Assembly (NCBI RefSeq): GCF_020524355.2
Contig: NZ_CP129019.1
Location: forward strand, 2,666,001-2,730,000
From: Mesobacillus subterraneus
GTDB lineage: Bacteria > Bacillota > Bacilli > Bacillales > Cytobacillaceae
DNA length: 64,000 bases
Direction: 5' to 3'
A program made the translations under genes and the position numbers. Below are positions 18,834 through 29,746 of the stretch, in pieces; within the stretch, counting starts at the first letter, position 1, and each line of letters starts with the position of its first letter. The notes under the pieces are model-generated. The model was not told the origin of the DNA, did not search any database, and worked only from the letters and a program-made list of their open reading frames with translations.

Positions 18834-18852
18834 GCCTAAATTGTATAACACT
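18810..18852 (-). promoter_or_regulatory. Two CcpN-like operator boxes
   Basis: AGTGTTATACA (18842-18852) and AGTGTTATATT (18810-18820) on the minus strand each match 10 of 11 positions of the CcpN consensus TRTGHYATAYW as I recall it. One lies upstream of the -35 and one between -35 and -10, 32 bp apart. CcpN represses SR1, gapB and pckA in B. subtilis during glycolytic growth. Confidence 0.6.
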
Positions 18853-18956
18853 TTTAATTTTTTTCGGTAAAATTAATCTGATTATATGCTGACCAATCAA
18901 TTAGTATGACACTTATTTGACCTCAAAAACTTTTTAGTGTGTTTTTAAAAATTAAA

Positions 18957-18981
18957 AAAACAGGCCTATTTAGCCTGTTCT
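18957..18981 (-). terminator. Terminator of the DUF3055 gene
   Basis: AACAGGC / GCCTGTT stem with a seven-base loop and a T run on the minus strand, just after the stop at 18990. Confidence 0.82.
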
Positions 18982-18989
18982 AAATTTGC

Positions 18990-19289
18990 TTATTCGTACT
19001 GAGTCTCGAACGGGGCTGTTGGCAATTCTTCATTGAAAAATAATGCAAGGTCCTCAGCCTGCCGGACTTCTTTAATATGGAATGCTTTCTGTAAATATTC
19101 TACGTCTTCTATGTCCTTAGGGTCGAGGAGTGCTGAACGCCCCGTCTGCATGCAAACTACAAGAGGTTTCCCGAAAAACATATTGGTATATACAATCCCA
19201 AAGTCATAACGAGTATCATAAGTAGTGAACCCCACAAACCTGACGTGAACCTTTTCGTGCTCATCATAAAGCTTATCGAATAGTTCCAT
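18990..19289 (-). CDS. DUF3055 family cytosolic protein
   Basis: 99 aa, with the family stretch VRFVGFTTYDTRYDFGIVYTNMFFGKPLVVCMQTGRSALL. Function unknown, conserved in Bacillaceae next to the pdh/speA region. ATG 19289 follows AAGGAGGAGG; the frame continues upstream without a ribosome site. Confidence 0.85.
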   Translation of the reverse strand: MELFDKLYDEHEKVHVRFVGFTTYDTRYDFGIVYTNMFFGKPLVVCMQTGRSALLDPKDIEDVEYLQKAFHIKEVRQAEDLALFFNEELPTAPFETQYE

Positions 19290-19448
19290 ATGCCTCCTCC
19301 TTTTTAATTTAATATTTAGAATATTATTATAATTTATTTTTAACAAAAAGGCAAGTGTCTAGAAAGCTAAAAAGCTTTTATTCTATTGTCAATGCTTTTT
19401 CCGGAGTGATAAAATGATGAGGAATAGATAGGAAAAGGGGATTCGACG

Positions 19449-19883
19449 ATGTCTAGTAATGCTTATATCAAACTTGTTCCATCATCATCTCAGCAAGCCA
19501 TTTCCACCGAGGAACTGAAGGATTTATTTACTTACTATAAGGAAATAACCGCTAAAACAGGTGATCAGGTTGATTGGAATTATGAAAATTCCGCATTTCC
19601 TTATGATTTGAAGGAAAAAGAGGATGGTAAAGGCACATGGTTTTATCTGCAATCATCTCAGGACCGTTATAATGCCATTTTGATCGGTGTGGATAAAGAA
19701 AAAGTTAGCGACGAAGACGGCACAGAGCGCGAGCAATCATACATACAAATTACCCTGCCGCCGACAGCAACTGCTGGTGATAAGGGAAAAGCAAACGAAT
19801 TCAGTAAATTTATCGGTAAAAAACTAAAGGGAGAGCTCCATTTATTCAATGGCAGGGTTATGTACTTCTATCAACGAAAATAA
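19449..19883 (+). CDS. DUF1885 family protein
   Basis: 144 aa, starting MSSNAYIKLVPSSSQQAIS; the C-terminal KANEFSKFIGKKLKGELHLFNGRVMYFYQRK is characteristic of DUF1885, for which a Geobacillus structure exists without assigned function. The ATG follows AAAGGGGATTCGACG. Divergent from the DUF3055 gene. Confidence 0.85.
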   Translation: MSSNAYIKLVPSSSQQAISTEELKDLFTYYKEITAKTGDQVDWNYENSAFPYDLKEKEDGKGTWFYLQSSQDRYNAILIGVDKEKVSDEDGTEREQSYIQITLPPTATAGDKGKANEFSKFIGKKLKGELHLFNGRVMYFYQRK

Positions 19884-19924
19884 AGAGATTATTTGCAATC
19901 AACCGCCTCGGTTTTAGACATCAA

Positions 19925-19950
19925 AAACGGCTGCTATTGAGCAGCCGTTT
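19925..19950. terminator. Bidirectional hairpin between DUF1885 and deacetylase genes
   Basis: 10-bp stem AAACGGCTGC / GCAGCCGTTT, loop TATTGA. It overlaps the stop of the convergent deacetylase gene. Confidence 0.75.
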
Positions 19951-20809
19951 CTTTATTTGCCGGAGTTTCGATTTGCATTGGATCAACAATTTTAAAACCT
20001 TTATTTTGCAGACCTTTTACGATATCACCAAGGGCTGCGCTTGTCCACTGGCGGTCATGCATCAGCAAATTCGCCCCATTCCGTAACAATGGTGTATTCA
20101 CCATTATATCCGCAAGAGCTTCCTTTGATTGATAATTCTTTTCCCAGTCATAGCCGTAGGTCCAATTCATAAGCAGCATTTTTTCATCAGCCGCAACCTG
20201 CTTGCTATAGTCAGTATTCATTCCGAACGGAGCTCTAAAAAACTGTGGTCTTTCACCAATGAGTTCTTCCACCCTGTCATTAAGGTCAATGATCTCTTTC
20301 CTTTGTTGTTCCTCGGATAATTCTCTTAACGATTTATGGCTATATGTATGGTTTCCAATCGGGAATCCCATTTGATGAATCTCTTTCAGGACTTCCCCTT
20401 CCTCAGGAGTGTCAAGGAAATGGCTATTAACAAAAAAGATGGCTTTTACATTCAGATCTTTTAACGTTTTTGCCATCTCGAGAGCATGTTTGTCCGGTGC
20501 ATCATCAATTGTCAATAATACTATTTTTTCATCAGGGTTTTCGATATTTTGAATTGAAAAATCACTATTCATAACATACTGTGGTGCTGCTTGTACTACT
20601 TCTTCGCTCTCTTTAGCCTCTTCAGAAGAATCATCACCTGCTACCGTATCCTTTGTTTCCGGCTTTTTATCTGCGGTTTTTTCCTGTCTTTGTACTTGCT
20701 CTTTATCTACTTCACTTGTACCATTTGGCTTCTGCACTTCTTCTGACGCTCCACACCCAGCTAAAATAATTGAAGCTGAAATCATAAAAAATAGCGTTTT
20801 CTTCAACAT
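19934..20809 (-). CDS. Polysaccharide deacetylase lipoprotein (NodB domain)
   Basis: 291 aa. Lipoprotein signal with lipobox ILAGC, an acidic/Lys-rich linker of about 90 residues, then a NodB homology domain: motif 1 TIDDAPD, motif 2 HTYSH, motif 3 RAPFG, and late motifs WTYGYDW and LLMHD. The metal triad Asp-His-His and catalytic Asp are present, so a de-N-acetylase acting on cell-wall glycan or a polysaccharide is expected; peptidoglycan is the likely substrate but unproven. ATG 20809 follows AGGAGGGG. Confidence 0.88.
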   Translation of the reverse strand: MLKKTLFFMISASIILAGCGASEEVQKPNGTSEVDKEQVQRQEKTADKKPETKDTVAGDDSSEEAKESEEVVQAAPQYVMNSDFSIQNIENPDEKIVLLTIDDAPDKHALEMAKTLKDLNVKAIFFVNSHFLDTPEEGEVLKEIHQMGFPIGNHTYSHKSLRELSEEQQRKEIIDLNDRVEELIGERPQFFRAPFGMNTDYSKQVAADEKMLLMNWTYGYDWEKNYQSKEALADIMVNTPLLRNGANLLMHDRQWTSAALGDIVKGLQNKGFKIVDPMQIETPANKETAAQ

Positions 20810-20874
20810 TTTCCCCTCCTGATGGTTTATCTTTGCTGACATGGCTGATGGCTTACCTTTTTTGAATCAGTATT

Positions 20875-21144
20875 TCAAGAGAACCATAAAGAAAAAATAA
20901 AAGACATTGCCATATGAATTGATACATAAATAGCAAGACTCAAGACCGTTATGAAAAAGGTTTGTTTCGCCGATTTCACTATATTATTGCCAATTATTAT
21001 TGCTAAATAGAAAAATACTAAGAACATTATACCATTATAAATGGGATGATCGTGTTTGGATAGCCATTCTATCAAGCTATATCCACTCCAAATAATTAAT
21101 TGAAGCAGCAATACTGTATACAATTTCACACTGTCCACCACCAT
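20875..21144 (-). CDS. Small three-helix membrane protein
   Basis: 89 aa, three hydrophobic segments, no recognised family. The first ATG lacks a clear ribosome site; a GTG at residue 6 preceded by GGTGGTGG may be the real start. Upstream of and co-oriented with the deacetylase (65 bp), so possibly co-transcribed. Confidence 0.55.
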   Translation of the reverse strand: MVVDSVKLYTVLLLQLIIWSGYSLIEWLSKHDHPIYNGIMFLVFFYLAIIIGNNIVKSAKQTFFITVLSLAIYVSIHMAMSFIFSLWFS

Positions 21145-21343
21145 GTCTAAATTATCTTTTTCCCAAGTCTCATTTAGATAAACATTCTGGTCTTTTAACT
21201 AGTATATGTCCAGTTGGTGTGGATATTTTTCATTTATGTAACAATTCAATAACATTCCATTCTTTTGGAAATTGCTGTGATAGAATATGGACAACTAGTT
21301 ACTCGTGTGACACAACAATCTGAAAAAAGTGAGGCAAAGATAA

Positions 21344-21724
21344 ATGAAAAGTTTGTCTTTTGTTTTTGTCGCTTCGTTCCTATTTCTTACGGCTTCATGC
21401 AACCCCGTCAACGATTCAGATCAATTGGAACTGAATAAAAATATCAAACAAGTTATTTTCTTTTCTGATGATGAGAATTATAAAAAAGAAGCATCCTACT
21501 ATGATGCAATTATTGAATTAAAGAAAGAATATCCTGCCGAATTCGATAAAATTGTTGTCATTTCTGCAGCTAACGCCAATAAATACTACGATCTTTTCAA
21601 GGTGAAAAAATTCCCGGCGATTTTAATTATCCATCAGGAACAGGTCCTTGCCAACGTGAATGGCGATGTCACGAAAGATCAAATCATCGAACCTTTATCA
21701 GCAGTTTTGAATAATGAATCTTAA
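21344..21724 (+). CDS. slp: Small peptidoglycan-associated lipoprotein Slp, thioredoxin-like
   Basis: 126 aa lipoprotein; signal with lipobox LTASC (Cys19). The rest looks like a thioredoxin-like fold (KVKKFPAILIIHQEQVLANVNG resembles the cis-proline and last strands) but there is no CxxC, so it is not an oxidoreductase. B. subtilis slp lies between pdhD and speA, as here. The ATG is preceded by GTGAGGCAAAG. Confidence 0.8.
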   Translation: MKSLSFVFVASFLFLTASCNPVNDSDQLELNKNIKQVIFFSDDENYKKEASYYDAIIELKKEYPAEFDKIVVISAANANKYYDLFKVKKFPAILIIHQEQVLANVNGDVTKDQIIEPLSAVLNNES

Positions 21725-21955
21725 AAGCGCAAACGCCTTGGTCAGCCCCGACAAGCGGAGGAAGGCCGACCAGTGAAGTCGCTCTTTGACTTCATTGGAC
21801 GGACCGAAATTGAAGAGTCGAGCCGACTGTTCAGAAACGCAGAAACGGGAGGCTCCGACACAGGCTTCTGCCGGCGGAGTTGAAGTATTTGGAGTTTATA
21901 GAGGCGACACTAGACTTGCGACTTGAGGAGTTAGGAGCCGTAGCTAGATATATTT
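21725..21955. repeat. Dispersed mosaic repeat copy after slp
   Basis: About 230 bp: GCGCAAACGCCTTGGTCAGCCCC start, GTGAAGTCG/GACTTCAT hairpin block, CTTCTGCCGGCGGAGTTGAAG block and GACTTGAGGAGTTAGGAGC end. It begins five bases after the slp stop. Confidence 0.85.
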
Positions 21956-21963
21956 TATCCATT

Positions 21964-21999
21964 AAAAAATCCTTTCCATTATTAGGAAAGGATTTTTTT
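21964..21999. terminator. Bidirectional terminator between slp and pdhD
   Basis: 14-bp stem AAAAAATCCTTTCC / GGAAAGGATTTTTT, loop ATTATTA. Confidence 0.88.
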
Positions 22000-22019
22000 A
22001 ATCAAGAAAGACAACTTTT

Positions 22020-22078
22020 AAAAGCGGACTAGCGCCTAACCCCTCGAAACGGTTGTCGAGGGTGTTTAAGACGCTTGT
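22020..22078. repeat. Short fragment of the dispersed repeat
   Basis: AAAGCGGACTAGCGCCTAACCCCTCG and a GACGCTTGTACTTTT end resemble the terminal block of the mosaic repeat in inverted order. Confidence 0.5.
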
Positions 22079-22088
22079 ACTTTTTCTA

Positions 22089-23498
22089 TTATTTTACGAT
22101 ATGAATTGGATTTCCAAGTGCTACTTCTGCAGCTTCCATCGTAATCTCACCTAGAGTTGGGTGAGCGTGGATTGTCATTGCTAAGTCTTCAGCAGTCATA
22201 CCTGCCTCAATGGCAAGTCCAAGCTCTGCAATCATGTCTGAAGCATTCGGACCAGCAATTTGAGCACCGATGACAATGTCATCCTCTTTACGAGTGATCA
22301 GCTTCAAGAAGCCGTCTGTCTGATTAAGGGATAGTGCACGGCCGTTTGCAGCAAATGGGAATTTTGATGCTGTAATATCGATGCCTGCATCTTTCGCTTC
22401 CTTTTCAGAATAGCCAACTGATGCTAATTCTGGATCAGAGAATACAACTGCCGGAATTGCCAGGTAGTCGATTTCTGAAGGATGTCCAGAGATGGCTTCA
22501 GCTGCGATTTTACCTTCGTAAGAAGCTTTGTGTGCTAGTGGCGGTCCTTCGACAATGTCACCAATTGCGTATATGTTGCTTACATTTGTGCGGCACTGTT
22601 TGTCGATTTTGATAACACCGCGGTCAGACATCTCGACGCCAACCTGCTCAAGGCCTAGTTCGTCAGTGTTAGGCTTTCTTCCTACCATGACAAAAACGTA
22701 GTCTGCTTCGATTTTCTTTTCTTCTCCGTTTGCTTCATATGCAACTGTTACGCCAGATTCAGTCTCTTCGACACCCTTTGCGAGTGCCTTCGTGATGATT
22801 TCTGCACCCTTTTTCTTCAAGTTACGTTTTACTAGAGCGGACATTTGCTTTTCAAATCCATTAAGGATTTCGTCTGCACCCTCAAGAATTGTCACCTTCG
22901 TGCCAAAGCTTGCGTATGCTCCGCCAAGCTCAGTTCCAATGTAGCCTCCGCCAATAACGACGATGCTCTCTGGAAGCTCCTGAAGATTAAGTGCTCCAGT
23001 TGAATCAAGGACGCGCTTTGTGTATTTGAATGCTGGAATCTCGATTGGACGAGATCCAGTCGCGATGATTGCATTTTTGAACGTATATGTCTGGGCTGAA
23101 TTCTCATCCATTACACGAATCGTATTGGAATCGACAAAATAAGCTTCACCGCTTACGATATCGATTTTGTTGCCTTTCAATAAGCCTTCGACTCCGCCAG
23201 TTAGTTTCTTGACTACTCCAGCCTTAAATTCCTGAACTTTAGAGAAATCAAGCGTTACGTTTTCCGCTTTGATCCCCATGTCTTCAGAATGCAATGCGTT
23301 TTCGTATCTATGCCCTGCAGAGATCAAAGCTTTAGAAGGTATACATCCCACATTCAGGCACACTCCACCAAGAGTTGCTTTTTCTACAATTGTTACTTTT
23401 TGGCCTAGCTGGGCAGCGCGAATCGCTGCCACATATCCGCCAGGGCCGGCACCTACGACGAGAGTATCAGTTTCGATTGGAAAATCTCCTACTACCAT
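22089..23498 (-). CDS. pdhD: Dihydrolipoamide dehydrogenase, E3 of pyruvate dehydrogenase
   Basis: 469 aa flavoprotein that reoxidises dihydrolipoyl groups with NAD+. FAD site [12 protein letters not shown], redox-active disulfide GGVCLNVGC (Cys47, Cys52), NAD site [13 protein letters not shown], central FAD stretch [16 protein letters not shown], and the C-terminal active-site His in HAHPTLGE. Length matches B. subtilis PdhD (470). Three-base gap after pdhC. Last gene of the operon. Confidence 0.97.
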   Translation of the reverse strand: MVVGDFPIETDTLVVGAGPGGYVAAIRAAQLGQKVTIVEKATLGGVCLNVGCIPSKALISAGHRYENALHSEDMGIKAENVTLDFSKVQEFKAGVVKKLTGGVEGLLKGNKIDIVSGEAYFVDSNTIRVMDENSAQTYTFKNAIIATGSRPIEIPAFKYTKRVLDSTGALNLQELPESIVVIGGGYIGTELGGAYASFGTKVTILEGADEILNGFEKQMSALVKRNLKKKGAEIITKALAKGVEETESGVTVAYEANGEEKKIEADYVFVMVGRKPNTDELGLEQVGVEMSDRGVIKIDKQCRTNVSNIYAIGDIVEGPPLAHKASYEGKIAAEAISGHPSEIDYLAIPAVVFSDPELASVGYSEKEAKDAGIDITASKFPFAANGRALSLNQTDGFLKLITRKEDDIVIGAQIAGPNASDMIAELGLAIEAGMTAEDLAMTIHAHPTLGEITMEAAEVALGNPIHIVK

Positions 23499-23501
23499 TT
23501 A

Positions 23502-24872
23502 TTACCCCTCCATTAACAATAGTTCTGGATCATTCAACAGGCGCTTGATGTGATTTAAGGCGTGCTGTGCAGTAGCGCCGTCAATCATACGGTGGTCGAA
23601 GCTTAGGGAAAGCGCTAGTACAGGAGCAGCTACAATTTCTCCGTCTTTGACTACTGGCTTTTCTGCAATTCGGCCGATTCCAAGGATCGCAACTTCCGGA
23701 TGGTTGATAACTGGTGTGAACCATTGTCCGCCAGCAGATCCGATGTTTGTGATTGTGCATGAAGCACCTTTCATTTCTTCTGGAGCAAGCTTGCCATCAC
23801 GAGCTTTTCCTGCAAGTTCATTAATCTCATTAGAGATAGAGAATACAGATTTACGGTCAGCGTCCTTCACGACTGGAACAAGCAAGCCTTTGTCTGTGTC
23901 TGCTGCAATACCGATATTATAATAGTGCTTGTGAACGATCTCGCTTGTCGCATCATCCAATGATGTGTTCAATGCTGGGTATTCACGCAATGCACTTGTT
24001 AATGCTTTTACCACATAAGGAAGGAACGTAAGCTTGATTCCTTTTTCTGCAGCAACTTCTTTGAATTTTTTGCGGTGTGCGACAAGATTCGCTACGTCCA
24101 CTTCGTCCATTAATGTAACGTGTGGAGCAGTATGCTTAGAGTTAACCATTGCCTTGGCAATCGCTTTTCTGATTCCGCTCATCTTTTCGCGTGTCTCAGG
24201 GTATTGTCCTTCTGGAATTGCCTGAGCCGCTGCAGCTTTTGGTGCCTCTTCAGCTTGAGGTGCCTGAGCTTCTTCAGCTTGTGGTGCAGCTGCTGGTGCC
24301 CCTCCGCTTAGGAAGCTTTCGATGTCAGCCTTCACGATGCGGCCGTTCTTTCCTGAACCAGGAACCTGACGAATATCGACACCTTTTTCACGTGCGTATT
24401 TACGTACAGATGGCATTGCGACGATGTTGCGGTTAGGGTCAACTTCTGCTTGTGGTACAGCCGCTGCTCCAGCACCAGTTTGACCTGCAGGGGCAGGAGT
24501 TTCTTCTGCTGCTTCTTTTTCAATATTTTGTCCTGATTCTAATGTAGACTGAACCTGAGATTCCGTCTTTTCCTGCTTTGGCTGTTCAGCAGGTGCATCT
24601 TCCTCTTCACCTTTGAACTTAAGGTGCTCATACCCTGGAGCATCGAACGTTACAAGAACCTGTCCTACTGTTGCTACTGTTCCTTCTGCTACTAAAACTT
24701 CTTCAACTGTACCAGCGACAGGCGAAGGAATTTCTACTACTGCTTTGTCATTCTGCACTTCGCAAAGTACATCGTCTTCCTGAACTTTATCGCCAGGCTT
24801 TACGAACCACTTGACTATTTCACCTTCGTGAATACCTTCACCGATGTCTGGCAGCTTAAATTGGAATGCCAA
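23502..24872 (-). CDS. pdhC: Dihydrolipoamide acetyltransferase, E2 of pyruvate dehydrogenase
   Basis: 456 aa core enzyme. One lipoyl domain with the lipoylated lysine in [10 protein letters not shown] (Lys43), an Ala/Pro/Glu-rich hinge (about 90-130), a peripheral-subunit-binding domain ([19 protein letters not shown]), a second Ala/Pro/Gln-rich linker, and the catalytic domain with [10 protein letters not shown]. The linker repeats AQAPQAEEA are typical flexible hinges. 52 bp after pdhB. Confidence 0.97.
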   Translation of the reverse strand: MAFQFKLPDIGEGIHEGEIVKWFVKPGDKVQEDDVLCEVQNDKAVVEIPSPVAGTVEEVLVAEGTVATVGQVLVTFDAPGYEHLKFKGEEEDAPAEQPKQEKTESQVQSTLESGQNIEKEAAEETPAPAGQTGAGAAAVPQAEVDPNRNIVAMPSVRKYAREKGVDIRQVPGSGKNGRIVKADIESFLSGGAPAAAPQAEEAQAPQAEEAPKAAAAQAIPEGQYPETREKMSGIRKAIAKAMVNSKHTAPHVTLMDEVDVANLVAHRKKFKEVAAEKGIKLTFLPYVVKALTSALREYPALNTSLDDATSEIVHKHYYNIGIAADTDKGLLVPVVKDADRKSVFSISNEINELAGKARDGKLAPEEMKGASCTITNIGSAGGQWFTPVINHPEVAILGIGRIAEKPVVKDGEIVAAPVLALSLSFDHRMIDGATAQHALNHIKRLLNDPELLLMEG

Positions 24873-24924
24873 TGGAATTCACCCTCCTAAGTTTTTATCA
24901 AACCTTTATAATTTCACCGTTTAT

Positions 24925-25902
24925 TTAAAATGTAAGGACTTTTTTAGCTGTTGCAATTACATCTTTGTAGTTAGGCAGCCATACAGATTCCGCTTGAGAG
25001 AATGCGAATACTGTGTCTGGAGCTGTTACACGCAATACAGGTGCCTCAAGGCTAAGGATTGCACGATCATTGATTTCTGCAACAATCTGTCCAGCCATGC
25101 CAGCCTGTTTTTGTGCTTCCTGCACAACAATTGCTCTTCCTGTTTTTTCAACTGAAGCGATGATTGTTTCAATATCGAAAGGCATTACTGTTCTTAAGTC
25201 GATTACTTCTACAGAGTAACCTTCTTTTTCAAGCTCTTCAGCTGCTTTAAGGGATTCGTGAACCATTGCACCATAAGTGATAATTGAAAGGTCTTTACCC
25301 TCACGCTTAACATCTGCTTTACCTAGTGGAATTGTGTATTCTTCTTCCGGTACTTCCTGACGGAAAGAGCGGTAAAGCTTCATGTGCTCAAGGAAAATGA
25401 CTGGATCGTTATCGCGAATAGATGAAATTAGCAATCCTTTTGCATCATATGGAGTTGAAGGGATAACGACCTTTAGGCCAGGCTGCTGTGCAACCATTCC
25501 TTCAAGGCTGTCAGCGTGCATCTCAGGAGTATGTACGCCACCGCCAAATGGTGAACGGATGGTCACTGGTGAGCTGTATCGACCGCCAGAGCGGTAACGC
25601 ATACGAGCCATTTGCCCTGCAATAGAGTCCATTACTTCAAAAACGAAACCAAAGAACTGGATTTCAGGAACTGGACGATAACCTTGAAGTGCAAGACCAA
25701 TCGCCAATCCGCCGATACCGGATTCCGCCAGTGGTGTATCGAATACACGGTCTTCACCAAATTCATTTTGAAGGCCTTCAGTCGCACGGAATACACCGCC
25801 GTTTACGCCTACGTCTTCCCCGAATACAAGGACGTTTGGATCGTTCTTCATCTCTACGCGAAGAGCGTCTGTAATTGCTTGAATCATTGTCATTTGAGCC
25901 AT
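24925..25902 (-). CDS. pdhB: Pyruvate dehydrogenase E1 beta subunit
   Basis: 325 aa transketolase-type subunit; with PdhA it performs the thiamine-diphosphate dependent decarboxylation of pyruvate. [12 protein letters not shown] start, [19 protein letters not shown] stretch carrying the ThDP-activating Glu, and [17 protein letters not shown] loop are E1-beta hallmarks. Three-base gap to pdhA. Confidence 0.97.
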   Translation of the reverse strand: MAQMTMIQAITDALRVEMKNDPNVLVFGEDVGVNGGVFRATEGLQNEFGEDRVFDTPLAESGIGGLAIGLALQGYRPVPEIQFFGFVFEVMDSIAGQMARMRYRSGGRYSSPVTIRSPFGGGVHTPEMHADSLEGMVAQQPGLKVVIPSTPYDAKGLLISSIRDNDPVIFLEHMKLYRSFRQEVPEEEYTIPLGKADVKREGKDLSIITYGAMVHESLKAAEELEKEGYSVEVIDLRTVMPFDIETIIASVEKTGRAIVVQEAQKQAGMAGQIVAEINDRAILSLEAPVLRVTAPDTVFAFSQAESVWLPNYKDVIATAKKVLTF

Positions 25903-25905
25903 GGC

Positions 25906-27581
<1,676 letters not shown>

Positions 27582-27612
27582 CAAAAAGCCACTTTTTTAA
27601 AGCGGCTTTTTG
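27582..27612 (-). terminator. Terminator of ykyA
   Basis: CAAAAAGCC / GGCTTTTTG stem, 13-base loop; T-rich on the minus strand. Confidence 0.75.
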
Positions 27613-27621
27613 TTTTAATTT

Positions 27622-28296
27622 TTACTTTTCCTTATCCGTGCTAACTTCTATTCCGGCTTTTTTGTAAAAATCCATTTTTTCTTGATTATACTGATCGGTC
27701 TTATCATTGAATTCTTTATTGTTAGTCAAGACAATTTCATATACTTCATTCACTTTATTGATTTGTTCTTCAAGTTTTTCAAAGCTTAATTCCTTGTCTT
27801 TAAGCATTGAATACAGCTCTTTGTCATATTGAAGCCCTTTTTTGTAGTTTTCATACAGTTTATCATGAATTTCATATCTTTCTTTCATGGTTGTCTGTAA
27901 TTCAGCTGCCTGCTTCTTCAGAGCCGAGTCATCTATTTCGCCGATGATTGTGTCTACATTTCCAAACTCTTTCTCAGATTCATCAATACTTTCTTTTTCT
28001 TTATCGATATGTTCTGCTCGTTTGTCAGCGATAGCCAATGCCTCATCTGCCAGCTTAACAATTTGGTCATATTCTTTCAATCCAAGTGAGATGATTTGCT
28101 CGTAAATTTCCTTTTCCTTCTTCTCCAACTCTACAAGCGGATCCTGCTGATCCTCGAACCCTTTTTCAATTGAGACCACCTTCTCAAGCGCTTCAAACAT
28201 TTTTTCCTCTGGCGATTGCTTGTCCAGACACCCAGCTAAACTTAAAACTCCAGCCATCATTATAATAGCTAAACTTATTTTTTTGATAATGGACAA
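27622..28296 (-). CDS. ykyA: YkyA-type cell-wall binding lipoprotein
   Basis: 224 aa lipoprotein with lipobox LSLAGC and a long, charged, coiled-coil body (many K/E heptads; ESIDESEKEFGNVDTIIGEID). Matches the putative cell-wall-binding lipoprotein family of B. subtilis YkyA, encoded upstream of pdhA there too. Start TTG 28296, seven bases after GAGGAGGT; the longer frame upstream has no ribosome site. Confidence 0.88.
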   Translation of the reverse strand: MSIIKKISLAIIMMAGVLSLAGCLDKQSPEEKMFEALEKVVSIEKGFEDQQDPLVELEKKEKEIYEQIISLGLKEYDQIVKLADEALAIADKRAEHIDKEKESIDESEKEFGNVDTIIGEIDDSALKKQAAELQTTMKERYEIHDKLYENYKKGLQYDKELYSMLKDKELSFEKLEEQINKVNEVYEIVLTNNKEFNDKTDQYNQEKMDFYKKAGIEVSTDKEK

Positions 28297-28466
28297 TATA
28301 ATGACCTCCTCATTGATACCAATTTTACTATAGCGATTACGATGTGATTTGACAATAGATATGAAATTTTGCGGAAATAATTGTTCATCGCGGAAGTGGT
28401 AATTGCTTGTCCTTTCGCTAAATATATTCACTCCTCAGTGCGTTTATGCTCTGGGCTTACGCCTAT

Positions 28467-28493
28467 ACTTTATATTTTCTTGTGCATAGGCTA
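28467..28493 (+). promoter_or_regulatory. Sigma-K-like promoter of the YjcZ-type gene
   Basis: AC (28467-28468), 16-base spacer, CATAGGCTA (28485-28493), matching the mother-cell sigma-K pattern AC-N16/17-CATANNNTA. About 50 bp before the start codon. Confidence 0.55.
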
Positions 28494-28543
28494 TAGCAAT
28501 CGACCGATTTACGGGCGAAAAATACAATTGAGGAGGTTTCCTA

Positions 28544-28669
28544 ATGCACGGTTACGGATATGGATGTGGTTATCCCGTGGCAGGAGCTGGATATGGCAAT
28601 GGATTCGCTTTAATTGTCGTGTTGTTCATCCTGCTGATCATTGTTGGCTGCGCTTGCTGGAAGTTTTAA
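28544..28669 (+). CDS. YjcZ family sporulation peptide
   Basis: 41 aa: a Gly/Tyr-rich head ([18 protein letters not shown]) followed by one hydrophobic helix [15 protein letters not shown] and the end CACWKF. This head-plus-helix pattern is that of the YjcZ/YczN spore-associated peptides. The ribosome site GAGGAGG is six bases upstream. Below usual ORF cut-offs. The sigma-K-like promoter fits mother-cell expression. Confidence 0.85.
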   Translation: MHGYGYGCGYPVAGAGYGNGFALIVVLFILLIIVGCACWKF

Positions 28670-28675
28670 TTAGGA

Positions 28676-28775
28676 ATGCGTAAAAGCCTTGTTCAACCCT
28701 GCAAGTTTTCGAGGGCCTGCTGATGAAGTCGTTATTTAACTTCATGGCAGTTAGGAAAAAGGGAGGGCTAGTCCC
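28676..28775. repeat. Decayed dispersed repeat and weak hairpin
   Basis: GCGTAAAAGCCTTGTTCAACCCTGCAAG and GATGAAGTCGTTATTTAACTTCAT are recognisable but diverged blocks of the mosaic family; a GGGAGGG/TCCCTCTC hairpin with TTTT follows and may end the YjcZ-type transcript. Confidence 0.5.
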
Positions 28776-28855
28776 TCTCTCTTTTAACATTTCTAGTTAA
28801 CTTTTCACTATTCATTTGTTAGACTTAACATTATTACATACTAGAGGTGAAGTTA

Positions 28856-29410
28856 ATGTTGACGATGGATGATATCGTCCGTGATGGACATCCCGTGCTC
28901 CGAAAAGTCGCGGAAGAGGTTTCTATGCCTCCTTCACAGGAAGATATGGCAGTGCTTGAAAGCCTGATTGAATATGTTAAAAACAGCCAGGACCCTGAGG
29001 TTGCACAAAAACATGGGCTCCGTCCCGGAATTGGTCTTGCCGCACCACAAATAAATGTATCGAAAAGAATGATTGCTGTTCATGTAACAGATGAACAAGA
29101 TCATATATTAAGCCATGCCCTTTTCAACCCAAAAATCATCAGCCATTCTGTGGAGCGTTCCTATCTTGCAGCCGGTGAAGGATGCTTGTCAGTTGATGAG
29201 TCGATCCCTGGTTATGTACCGAGATATGCCAGAATAACCGTAAAAGGGGTAGACCTTGAAGGAAATGAAGTGAAGCTTCGGCTGAAAGGCCTGCCAGCGA
29301 TTGTATTTCAGCATGAAATCGATCATTTGAATGGCATTATGTTTTACGATCACATTAACAAACAAGACCCATACGCCGATGTTCCTGATGCAAAGCCTAT
29401 TGAAAGATAA
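28856..29410 (+). CDS. def: Peptide deformylase
   Basis: 184 aa metalloenzyme that removes the formyl group from nascent proteins. Motifs: GIGLAAPQ (58-65), EGCLSV (metal Cys110), QHEIDHLNG (metal His153 and His157, catalytic Glu154). Length and sequence match the YkrB (DefB) type of B. subtilis, which also adjoins ykyA and ykrA. ATG 28856 is six bases after AGAGGTG. Confidence 0.96.
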   Translation: MLTMDDIVRDGHPVLRKVAEEVSMPPSQEDMAVLESLIEYVKNSQDPEVAQKHGLRPGIGLAAPQINVSKRMIAVHVTDEQDHILSHALFNPKIISHSVERSYLAAGEGCLSVDESIPGYVPRYARITVKGVDLEGNEVKLRLKGLPAIVFQHEIDHLNGIMFYDHINKQDPYADVPDAKPIER

Positions 29411-29436
29411 AGCCGAATCTTAAGTGATTCGGCTTT
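29409..29436 (+). terminator. Terminator of def
   Basis: 11-bp stem AAAGCCGAATC / GATTCGGCTTT, six-base loop, followed by TTTTG. The TAA stop lies at its foot. Confidence 0.88.
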
Positions 29437-29482
29437 TTTGTGGCTTTATGCACTTAAGTTTCGGCTTATTCGTAGTCCATTT

Positions 29483-29690
29483 GTGACAGGTTTTCGGTTA
29501 TACTTTGTAAGCGTGGCTGAATTCCGCTGGTTTCTTGACATCTTTTTGCCTTTTCGTCTTCCACCTGTCTGAAGTACGCCCTTTTCTTGACAGCTTCTCT
29601 CCTAATGGGCTTGAAGCTGTCATTACTCCGGCATTTTCTTGACAGCTTTTCGCCTTTTCATCTTCATCCTGTCATTTTAACTACCAATAC
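29483..29690. repeat. Tandem array B: four 52-bp units related to array A
   Basis: Units align at 29483 (TTTGTGACAGG), 29535, 29587 and 29639 (TTGACA), each 52 bp apart. The TGACAG...CTGTCA inverted pair and CTTTTCTTGACAGCTT block are shared with array A 20 kb away, but the loops differ strongly, so the copies have diverged while period and stems are kept. Between the convergent genes def and ykrA, again like array A. Confidence 0.88.
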
Positions 29691-29746
29691 AGAACTTCAC
29701 CACATTTACATCAAACCTGTTTCATTTACTCTCGAATTGCACTGTT

